Shown here piece after piece: positions 53,535-61,559 of a DNA stretch of 64,000 bases. Positions within the stretch are counted from its first letter, which is position 1, and every line of letters starts with the position of its first letter. The notes below the pieces were generated by a model. It made no database searches, had not been told where the DNA came from, and saw nothing but the letters and a program-made list of their open reading frames with translations. The position numbers and the translations under genes are program-made. This stretch comes from Kalymmatonema hyalinum WJT4-NPBG1 (GTDB lineage Bacteria > Cyanobacteriota > Cyanobacteriia > Cyanobacteriales > Nostocaceae), in contig JAHHIB010000002.1 of NCBI GenBank assembly GCA_019359075.1, positions 1 through 64,000 on the forward strand. The letters run 5' to 3'.

Positions 53535-53936
53535 CTAACTTGATGGCAATTCTGCTTTACTTTTTGTATCTTGAGCGCTACCTAAAGCTAGATTTCTTTC
53601 AGCAAAGTATTTGTTAATGAAAGTGCTAGCAAAAGAAAGAACAACAGGACCGAGAAGAAAACCAATTAATCCGTGAACTTGGAACCCAGGAACAAAAAAT
53701 GCTGCTAAAGAGAAACATATGCCGTTAACAACCAGTGAAAATGCTCCTAAGCTCAGGAAGTTAAGTGGCAAAGAAAGAACCGATAGAACTGGCTTGACTG
53801 AACCATTGATAAAACCAATAGCCAAAGCAGCGATCATTGCTGCTGGGAAATTATCAATGTTAACACCAGGAACAACTAAATCAACAATTAGCAAGCTTAA
53901 AGCTGTTGCTATAGCGGTGACAAATGCTCCAATCAT
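53535..53936 (-). CDS. Phage holin family / YvlD-like 4-TM protein
   Basis: NIDNFPAAMIAALAIGFINGSVKPVLSVLSLPLNFLSLGAFSLVVNGICF. Confidence 0.85.
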   Translation of the reverse strand: MIGAFVTAIATALSLLIVDLVVPGVNIDNFPAAMIAALAIGFINGSVKPVLSVLSLPLNFLSLGAFSLVVNGICFSLAAFFVPGFQVHGLIGFLLGPVVLSFASTFINKYFAERNLALGSAQDTKSKAELPSS

Positions 53937-54222
53937 TGTTTTTTCCTAAAACCCAGAGAATTTATTTTTGAACTCCTTCTCCTATATTCAAACGATGTAC
54001 TCCACCTTAACCTCTCTAACAAGGCAGATTTCTTCTTATGCCATTTGGCTAGTATTTAAAAATAGTTAACAGTGTGGTGTCATAAATTAAAGTTAAGAGT
54101 TTAGCACCAACTAATTTATAAAGAAAATATTAAAGTTTTAGGCTAAATTTTTAGGGTGCGTTAACCAAAACTCCGGCACCCTACAATCATTTTATACTTA
54201 GCTCTATAAATGTCCTCTATAA

Positions 54223-54564
54223 CTATTCTGATGGTGCTGCATTTGGATTAAAGTAAAGCGATGATTTATACAAGAGTTGTTCTTGATGAGTTTCTAAAGT
54301 GCAATCCGACAAAGGATAAGCAACACAGGTAATAGTGTAGCCAGCCTCTACTTCATTTGGACGCAGAAACTTTTGCTCACTTTGGTCAATTTCTCCACTG
54401 ATTATCTTGGCAACACAGGCAGAACATTCCCCTTGTTTGCATCCAGATGGTAAACGGATACCAGCTTCTTGGGCGATATCAAGAATATACTGGTCATCTG
54501 GGACTTCGATAGTGCGATCCAATCCAATTGCGGAATTGATGAGTCGAACTTGATAAATTGCCAT
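54223..54564 (-). CDS. 2Fe-2S ferredoxin
   Basis: GIRLPSGCKQGECSACVAKIISGEIDQSEQKFL...ITCVAYPLSDCTLETHQE. Confidence 0.92.
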   Translation of the reverse strand: MAIYQVRLINSAIGLDRTIEVPDDQYILDIAQEAGIRLPSGCKQGECSACVAKIISGEIDQSEQKFLRPNEVEAGYTITCVAYPLSDCTLETHQEQLLYKSSLYFNPNAAPSE

Positions 54565-54635
54565 CTGTGATTTTTATACGAGATTTACATGAATGCTATT
54601 TTCCACCGCTTGGGTGATTTCGCACCACAAGGCAA

Positions 54636-54665
54636 TGTAGAGACGTTGCATGCAACGTCTCTACA
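54636..54665. repeat. Perfect 30-bp palindrome TGTAGAGACGTTGCA/TGCAACGTCTCTACA
   Basis: Exact self-reverse-complement; between tex and ferredoxin genes. Confidence 0.8.
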
Positions 54666-54695
54666 TTTTTGCGCCTTTGCCCGAGACTTATATTT

Positions 54696-56855
54696 CTACT
54701 GCTTAACTGATTTCATCGACAAACTAATCCGCTTCAATTTCTCATTGACTTCCAGCACTCGCACTTTCACAACTTGTCCTACCTTGACGATTTTCTTTGG
54801 ATCGTCAACAAATCTATCAGCAAGTTGGGAAATATGCACCAAACCGTCCTGATGTACACCAATATCAACGAAAGCGCCGAAATTGGCAACATTCGTGACG
54901 ATACCTTCTAATTCCATCCCTTCTTTAAGGTCAGAGATTTCCTTGATTCCCTCTTTGAAGGTGGCATACTTAAACTCAGCGCGTGGATCTCTTCCTGGCT
55001 TTTCCAATTCGCTAAGGATGTCGCGTAGCGTCGGTTCGCCTACAGTGTCGGTGACATATTTCTTGAGATTAGTTTTTTTCAGCTTTTCGCCAATTTGGGT
55101 AATTTGAGTTAATGGTACGCCCAAGTCGGATGCGATCGCCTGCACCACCTGATAACTCTCTGGGTGTACAGCAGTATTATCCAAGGGGTTGTCACTACCG
55201 CGAATACGTAAGAAACCCGCCGCCTGTTCAAATGCTTTTGGTCCCAATTTCGCGACTTTCTTGAGTTCCCGGCGATTTTTAAACGCGCCGTGCTGGTTAC
55301 GATAAGCGACAATGTTATTGGCAACGCTTGACGTAATGCCAGAGACAAAGGTGAGAAGTTCCTTAGAAGCAGTATTCAAGTCTACGCCGACGTAGTTGAC
55401 GCAGCTTTCAACCGTGTCATCCAACTTCTTTTTCAACAACTTCTGATCCACGTCATGCTGGTATTGTCCCACGCCGATGGACTTGGGATCAATTTTCACG
55501 AGTTCCGCAAGTGGATCTTGTAGACGGCGACCGATGCTAATGGCACCGCGAACGGTAATATCTAAATCGGGAAATTCTTCTAAAGCAACTTTGCTTGCAG
55601 AATATATCGAAGCACCCGACTCATTCACCATCACTTTAGTTGGTTTGCGTTCCATTGTTTGCAGCACTTGCAAGACAAACTCATCTGTCTCCCGGGAAGC
55701 TGTACCGTTACCAATGGCGATTAACTCTATTTTGTACTTCTCAATTAAATTTCTCAGAGTTTGTGCAGCTTTTTGGCGTTGTTCGGCTGCTTGATGGGGA
55801 AATACCGCTTGGTATTCCAAAAATTTCCCGGTTTGATCGAGTACAGCAACTTTGCACCCAGTTCTAAACCCTGGATCTATAGCCAGCGTTGGTTTCATCC
55901 CCGCTGGTGCTGACAGCAGCAACTCCCGCAAATTTGCTTCAAACGTCTTGATAGACTCAATATCTGCTTGAGTTTTCTTCTGTGAAATCACTTCAGTTAT
56001 TATGGAAGCTTTCATCAAGCGGTTAAATGCATCCTTCAGCATCGCCTGATAAAAATCACGAATGGCGCGGACTTTCGTTTTAATTTCTTTTGACTCCAGG
56101 TAGGAAAGCACCAAATCCTCATCGAAGGAAATTTCAAAACTCAACACTTCCTCGGCTTCACCGCGACATAACGCCAGCAAATTGTGGGGTGCAATGTTTT
56201 TCACCTTCATCTGATAATTGCGGTACATCTCAAACTTGGTTGTCCCTTCTGGACGATCATCTTTGATGCGGGAGACAAACACCCCTTCCTCCAGCAAGTA
56301 GTCCCGCAGATATGCACGCAGTTCTGCTTTTTCCGCAACTTCTTCCGCTAGGATATCAGAAGCACCTTTGAGCGCTTCTTCTGCTGTTTTGACTCCCTTT
56401 TCCTGGGAGATATACTTCGCCGCTTCGGCTTCCAGCGACGCCGCTGCACCATTTTTGACGTTCAGCGATTTGATGAACTCCGCAAGCGGTTCGAGTCCTT
56501 TTTCTCTAGCAGCGGTGGCGCGAGTGCGACGTTTCGCACGGTAGGGGAGATATAAATCCTCTAGTTCTGTTTTTTGTAAACAGGATTCGATTTTTTGTTT
56601 GAGTTCATCGGTGAGTTTACCTTGTTCGGCGATCGCCTTCAAAATCACCGATTTTCTTTCTTCCAATTCTGTTAAGTAATTATACTTTTCTTCAATTTCG
56701 CGTAACTGGACTTCATTCATTTCGCCTGTACGCTCTTTGCGGTATCGTGCAATAAAGGGAATTGTCGCGCCCTCGGCAAAAAGTTCTAGCGCGTTTTGCA
56801 CCTGATAAGGTTTAAGGTTGAGTTCAGTAGCCAGTAATTGAGGAATGTTCAGCAT
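54696..56855 (-). CDS. tex: Tex family S1 RNA-binding protein
   Basis: IPFIARYRKERTGEMNEVQLREIEEKYNYLTELEERK; C-terminal S1 domain GIVTNVANFGAFVDIGVHQDGLVHISQLAD. Confidence 0.95.
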   Translation of the reverse strand: MLNIPQLLATELNLKPYQVQNALELFAEGATIPFIARYRKERTGEMNEVQLREIEEKYNYLTELEERKSVILKAIAEQGKLTDELKQKIESCLQKTELEDLYLPYRAKRRTRATAAREKGLEPLAEFIKSLNVKNGAAASLEAEAAKYISQEKGVKTAEEALKGASDILAEEVAEKAELRAYLRDYLLEEGVFVSRIKDDRPEGTTKFEMYRNYQMKVKNIAPHNLLALCRGEAEEVLSFEISFDEDLVLSYLESKEIKTKVRAIRDFYQAMLKDAFNRLMKASIITEVISQKKTQADIESIKTFEANLRELLLSAPAGMKPTLAIDPGFRTGCKVAVLDQTGKFLEYQAVFPHQAAEQRQKAAQTLRNLIEKYKIELIAIGNGTASRETDEFVLQVLQTMERKPTKVMVNESGASIYSASKVALEEFPDLDITVRGAISIGRRLQDPLAELVKIDPKSIGVGQYQHDVDQKLLKKKLDDTVESCVNYVGVDLNTASKELLTFVSGITSSVANNIVAYRNQHGAFKNRRELKKVAKLGPKAFEQAAGFLRIRGSDNPLDNTAVHPESYQVVQAIASDLGVPLTQITQIGEKLKKTNLKKYVTDTVGEPTLRDILSELEKPGRDPRAEFKYATFKEGIKEISDLKEGMELEGIVTNVANFGAFVDIGVHQDGLVHISQLADRFVDDPKKIVKVGQVVKVRVLEVNEKLKRISLSMKSVKQ

Positions 56856-57099
56856 CGGGTGGTCTCAGTTGAAAACGCTACTTTTTAAGGTAATACGTTA
56901 GATAGATTAAACACTGTAATCAGAAAGTGTTAAGCTAAATTAATAAGGATTTCGGAATCTTGTGTCTATACGCTGTTGTTAAGGGTAGCGTGTTATGGCT
57001 AAAATTACGTAGCTTGTAAAATTAAATACACTTGTTACCAACAGCAGCCCTAAGATGCACATATAAACACTTCTGCTTCTAATTTAGAGGTAAGAAACC

Positions 57100-57531
57100 A
57101 TGGCTTTGTTTTTCCTAGTACCACTTTTCACTGGTTTAATTGGTGGCTACATCTTCAAAAAGTGTAGCGATGAAATCGGCTACTTTGTGGGGATATTTGC
57201 ACTTGTCTGCATAGTATTAAGTTTGGTCTTAGCACCTTGGCAGATACAGCTTATGCTGCTCATCTTTACTTTGATCACTACTCAAAGACTTTTGCAGCAA
57301 AATGAGTATAAATTGAAGCAAGTGGAAGACAACCACGAGAAACTTCATTATACTGAAAAAAAAGACCCAGTTAGTTCTAAACCTACGACTACTGAGGTTA
57401 AACATCTACCTAAGCCTCAGTACATTAGCTACCAAGCGACAGAAACTACTGATAAAAATGCTGAGGGTGAATTAGCGGGAAAGCCTCTTGGTACCCCTTT
57501 AAGAATTCATACCATTTCACGAAACGCCTGA
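57100..57531 (+). CDS. Hypothetical protein with N-terminal TM helices
   Basis: ATG ORF with aggtaag upstream; hydrophobic N-terminus, polar C-terminus. Confidence 0.55.
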   Translation: MALFFLVPLFTGLIGGYIFKKCSDEIGYFVGIFALVCIVLSLVLAPWQIQLMLLIFTLITTQRLLQQNEYKLKQVEDNHEKLHYTEKKDPVSSKPTTTEVKHLPKPQYISYQATETTDKNAEGELAGKPLGTPLRIHTISRNA

Positions 57532-57682
57532 TACAAATAAAGTCTCTTTGGTAGTACGGAGTTGCATTCAAAGATAACACGCACTTGTTAAGACAAGGGA
57601 GGCAAGGGAGATAAGGTAAAATGTATAAAGCCTTTCAGCTTACCTTCTTTGTAAAAAACGAGTTACTCCGTTACCTTGTTTG

Positions 57683-58180
57683 TCAACGCTCGTACATTTG
57701 TTTATGCTGGGCTAAAAGCTGCAGATATTTCTCATTCGTCTTTGCTTGTGTCCACTTCTGTTTAAAAATTGCTGCTGATTCAGCTTTCACTGCATCTACT
57801 TCATTGGGTAAAATATCTTTTCTAGCTTGAATCTGGGCTTCTTGAGAGGATTCTTTTTGAGGATTGGTTTTGTACTTTCTACCACTTTTATGATTAGCAT
57901 AGCGGCGCGATCGCGTGTATCCCATTTGTAAAAACTTCCGCGCCATATCCGCACCAACAAAATCATCCTCTTCCAAATATGCCAAAAATATTTGGTAGAT
58001 TTTTTCGCTAGACTCTCTCGCAATATCTGGAGTTTTAAACCGCCAGTAAGGAAGAATTTCTGATTTGTACGGTTCTACCAAAAGTACTCCCTGTTCGCCC
58101 TTACCCACGCGATAGAGTTCAGGATGTTGTCGAAAATCTATATTCTGAAAATCCAAAGAATAATCAAACATAGATGACAT
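57683..58180 (-). CDS. DUF4385-like protein
   Basis: FDYSLDFQNIDFRQHPELYRVGKGEQGVLLVEPYKSEILPYWRFKTPDIA...GADMARKFLQMGYTRSRRYANHKSGRKY. Confidence 0.75.
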   Translation of the reverse strand: MSSMFDYSLDFQNIDFRQHPELYRVGKGEQGVLLVEPYKSEILPYWRFKTPDIARESSEKIYQIFLAYLEEDDFVGADMARKFLQMGYTRSRRYANHKSGRKYKTNPQKESSQEAQIQARKDILPNEVDAVKAESAAIFKQKWTQAKTNEKYLQLLAQHKQMYER

Positions 58181-60327
58181 TACAAGCAAGCACTACCACA
58201 TCTATAGACTTTTGCCCAAACTTTTGTTGATGACTGAGTGGTCGTGCGAGGTTTGATCAACTCTAGTTTAAGAATCTTTAGCTTTTCTTGAGGCTTAAGA
58301 ACAGCTAAAGCTTTTTGTTCTTGAGGACTAAAGTTAGGTGCTTGTGGTCTATTGTTCCTCAACGTCACACCTGGTTCAACATTTATAGTTACTATCGATC
58401 CTACAGATGGAACAATAGGTGAATCAGTAGATTGTGAATTTTTGATTACAGATTTTCCAACAAATTCTGAATCTGAAGCTTTGTTAATATTACCTATAAA
58501 AATCCAACCATTAGTTATTGTTTCCGCCTTTCTTTCTGGAGTTCTTTCTGGTCTTGAAGGTAGAGTCTGAGAAAACGCTGATGATTTTTTTATGACTAAC
58601 GAATTTCGTTTTTGACTCAATCCAAATGTGACACCAATCAAACTTAAAATAACTGAGCCTACAATAATTCCAGTGGCTTTTTGAATTTTTTCAGTCTGTC
58701 GTTGAATACTTGGTTGGCTAAGCTGTTGAGTTGTTTGTTGTTGACTGTGCTGAAATTCTTTTTCTTTCTGTTGAATATCTTTATACTCAATCTCTTTTAT
58801 GTCTGTTTCTTGAAAACTCTTAAGATCTTTTATGTCTATTTCTTGAAAACTATGAGGCTGTTGGAAATCATTTAAATTTTGCTCAACCTGTTCACTAATA
58901 TCAGGTTTAATATCAGCTTCATCTGATAACTTGCTATTTTCATGAAACTCCACCCCCAACTCATTGCTCAAAAAATCTTCTCTTCTGTGTATTGCTAGCA
59001 AAGGAGTGGGAGGAGGTGGTGCTATAAGAAGTACTGCAGGCGGCGTGGGCTCTTCGTATTGTGGGCAATTAGACGATATAAAATCATCACTAAGAGGATG
59101 CTGCTTGCTTGACCTCCGCAGATGATCCGTAAGCACCTGTTCGTCTATTTTGTTGTTGTGATTACCAGACACCTTAACTTCTTCATCTGTATCTTTGGCG
59201 GTTTCCTCCACACCAATTACAGATTGTTTGACCTGGTTAATTGTATCTTTTATAGTGTGCTTTCCAGCCTCAGGTGTGGCTTTTGTCGCGTCTTCTTCAC
59301 CTATGGGGGAGGAATTGTTCTGTTTAATTGTATCTTTTAATGTATCGCCTACACCGTTGACATTATTTACAACTTCAGCTAAAGTCTTTGCTGCACCGAC
59401 AACAGATGGCTTAACCTGCTCAACCGTATCTTTCAATATATCTACTACACCGACAATAGATGGCTTAAGCTCCTCATCTATATCTTTGGCGGTTTCCTCC
59501 ACATTAATTACAGATTGCCTGACCTGGTCAATTGTATCTTTTAATGCATTCAGAAGCTCGTTGATAGTGTGGTTTAGAGCCTCAGGTGTGGCTTTTGTCG
59601 CGTCCTCTTCACCTATAACGGAGGAATTGTTCTGTTGATTTGTATCTTTTAATATATCACTTACACCGTTGACAGAGTTGTTAACAGCCTCAGCTAAACT
59701 CTTTGCTGCATCGACAACAGATGGCTTGACCTGCTCAACCGTCTCTTTCAAAACATCTACCACACCGACGACAGAGGGCTTAACCTCCTCAACTGTACCT
59801 TTTGCGGCGTCCACTACACCGATTACAGAAGGCTTGACCTGAGCAATTGTATCTTTTAATGCATCTCCAACATTGGTTACACTGTTCACACTGTAGTTAA
59901 CACCTTCAGCTACACTTTTGGCTGCACTCACTACAGAGGGCTTGACCTCGTCAACTGTATTCTTTACTGCATCCACTACACCTACTACAGAGGGCTTGAC
60001 CTCGTCAATTGTATCTTTTAACGCATTACCTACATCGACTACAGAGTGGTTAACACCCTCAGCTACACTCCTAGCAGCGTCCACTACACTTTCTACAGTG
60101 CGGTTAACACGTTGAGCTGTCCCCTTACCAACCAAAGCGCCAGCTACTGCGCCCACTACAGTACCGGAAATTCCTCCAAGTTTGCGACCGAGTAAACCAC
60201 CAATCGCTGCTCCAACTAATCCACCACCTATGCCTGTACCTGCTCGATCAGTTCTACGTAGCTCCCTAATGCGCTCAGCCTTTTCGTCATGCTTATCAAT
60301 AGGCTGCTTGCTATTACCCATAGTCAT
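58180..60327 (-). CDS. Glycine-zipper / 18-residue-repeat protein A with TM and C-terminal extension
   Basis: GGGLVGAAIGGLLGRKLGGISGTVVGAVAGALVGKGTA, then tandem 18-mers (e.g. DTIDEVKPSVVGVVDAVK), a predicted TM (TGIIVGSVILSLIGVTFGL) and a C-terminal segment. Start chosen at 60327 with aaaggaga RBS. Confidence 0.75.
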   Translation of the reverse strand: MTMGNSKQPIDKHDEKAERIRELRRTDRAGTGIGGGLVGAAIGGLLGRKLGGISGTVVGAVAGALVGKGTAQRVNRTVESVVDAARSVAEGVNHSVVDVGNALKDTIDEVKPSVVGVVDAVKNTVDEVKPSVVSAAKSVAEGVNYSVNSVTNVGDALKDTIAQVKPSVIGVVDAAKGTVEEVKPSVVGVVDVLKETVEQVKPSVVDAAKSLAEAVNNSVNGVSDILKDTNQQNNSSVIGEEDATKATPEALNHTINELLNALKDTIDQVRQSVINVEETAKDIDEELKPSIVGVVDILKDTVEQVKPSVVGAAKTLAEVVNNVNGVGDTLKDTIKQNNSSPIGEEDATKATPEAGKHTIKDTINQVKQSVIGVEETAKDTDEEVKVSGNHNNKIDEQVLTDHLRRSSKQHPLSDDFISSNCPQYEEPTPPAVLLIAPPPPTPLLAIHRREDFLSNELGVEFHENSKLSDEADIKPDISEQVEQNLNDFQQPHSFQEIDIKDLKSFQETDIKEIEYKDIQQKEKEFQHSQQQTTQQLSQPSIQRQTEKIQKATGIIVGSVILSLIGVTFGLSQKRNSLVIKKSSAFSQTLPSRPERTPERKAETITNGWIFIGNINKASDSEFVGKSVIKNSQSTDSPIVPSVGSIVTINVEPGVTLRNNRPQAPNFSPQEQKALAVLKPQEKLKILKLELIKPRTTTQSSTKVWAKVYRCGSACL
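59165..60123 (-). repeat. Tandem 54-bp/18-aa repeats in protein A
   Basis: GTAQRVNRTVESVVDAAR / SVAEGVNHSVVDVGNALK / DTIDEVKPSVVGVVDAVK / ... DTIAQVKPSVIGVVDAAK / GTVEEVKPSVVGVVDVLK ... Confidence 0.85.
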
Positions 60328-60590
60328 TGTCTCCTTTATCCAAGACAGCATAACGCTTAACTGAAGCAGCTAGTTCTTTCTGACTAATTTATCAATCATT
60401 AGTAAGAGCTTAACCGACCTAAAGGGGTATATTGTCCTACATCATTGCTGCCAATTGATAGATACGAATTCAATTTTTGGTTGCAACATTGCACCCCGCA
60501 ACCCCTTTTATCAAGGGATCATATGTAGCAAACATTTATTTTGAAATGGTAAGAGCATCAACTAGTGCCTACAGACAGATAAAGTAAATC

Positions 60591-60617
60591 CGTAGGGTGG
60601 AGATTGCCCACCCTACG
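60591..60617. repeat. Hairpin CGTAGGGTGG-agattgc-CCACCCTACG
   Basis: Perfect 10-bp inverted repeat. Confidence 0.65.
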
Positions 60618-60710
60618 CTAATAATCGCCCTAAGCTGCTAGACATTTCTGTTTTGCCGCACCCTTTACAAGAATTAAAATTCAGTAGATCGGGATAGTTC
60701 GCTCAAGAAC

Positions 60711-61322
60711 TCACTTCTGGTTTTCTACTGGGACTAACATATAAGACGTCTGCTCATTAGGTGTCTGGTCATTAGGTATGTTGACGTTCAGAGTACCAGA
60801 TGGCGTCTCATTCTCATCTGCGCTTGTGGCTACGTCCACTGTACCTTGGACAGTGTCGTTAACACCTTGTGCTGCACCCTTGACCATGTCCACTGTATTG
60901 TTTACCGTGTCGCTAACGCCTGCGGCTGTAGACTTGACAGCACCTACAGCATTGTTTACCGTGTCGGTCACGCCCGTTGCTGTGCCCTTGACGGTGTTTC
61001 CTACATCTTTTACGGTGTCGTTAACACCCTCAGCAACTGTATTTATTGCGTCGCCTACACCTTTTACAGTTTGGTTAAAATTCTCGGCTGTACCCTTGAC
61101 TACATTCCCTACTTTTTTTACAGTTTGGTTAACCCTTTCGGCTGTACCCTGAATAGCTAAAGCCCCAGCTATTGCGCCTAACGTAGCACCAATGAGTGTT
61201 CCAATCGCTATTTTAGATAACCCATTGTTCGCGCCTCTACCTACTTGATTAGCATCAGGTTGATCTGCAGCTAGCTCAATATTTCCTTGAGGTTGATCCA
61301 AAAGCTGTTGGTTCGCATCCAT
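60711..61322 (-). CDS. Glycine-zipper / 18-residue-repeat protein B
   Basis: IAIGTLIGATLGAIAGALAIQGTA glycine zipper then six exact-length 18-mers; start at 61322 with aaaggaaa RBS. Confidence 0.75.
   Translation of the reverse strand: MDANQQLLDQPQGNIELAADQPDANQVGRGANNGLSKIAIGTLIGATLGAIAGALAIQGTAERVNQTVKKVGNVVKGTAENFNQTVKGVGDAINTVAEGVNDTVKDVGNTVKGTATGVTDTVNNAVGAVKSTAAGVSDTVNNTVDMVKGAAQGVNDTVQGTVDVATSADENETPSGTLNVNIPNDQTPNEQTSYMLVPVENQK
60825..61148 (-). repeat. Six tandem 54-bp/18-aa units in protein B
   Basis: GTAERVNQTVKKVGNVVK / GTAENFNQTVKGVGDAIN / TVAEGVNDTVKDVGNTVK / GTATGVTDTVNNAVGAVK / STAAGVSDTVNNTVDMVK / GAAQGVNDTVQGTVDVAT. Confidence 0.92.
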
Positions 61323-61470
61323 AAATAATCGTTTCCTTTGTGCCAAAACTGCTTAATTCGCATCTGGTTACACGACAGTTCAGTGCGACACTTAGACCTT
61401 TTTCCTTGATTTGACTCGGTCTAAGCCGGAAAAACTATATCGTATAACTTGCTTTGCTTCTTATGTTTGT

Positions 61471-61492
61471 AGGTAGTCCTATAGGACTACCT
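61471..61492. terminator. Perfect palindrome AGGTAGTCCTATAGGACTACCT between proteins C and B, possible terminator
   Basis: Exact 22-bp palindrome downstream of protein C. Confidence 0.5.
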
Positions 61493-61559
61493 TTATTTAA
61501 AAGAGGGTACCGTCTTTACAGTGTCTAGGTTTTGTTGATGACCTTTGGAACGTCAGATA

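Noticed and set aside
53535-53936. Holin-like gene as evidence of a prophage
   Set aside because: YvlD-type 4-TM proteins are widespread chromosomal proteins; no other phage genes here.
59195-61160. Plus-strand ORFs 59195-59638, 59918-60115, 60778-61152 and 60846-61160
   Set aside because: Same antisense effect over the 54-bp repeats of proteins A and B.
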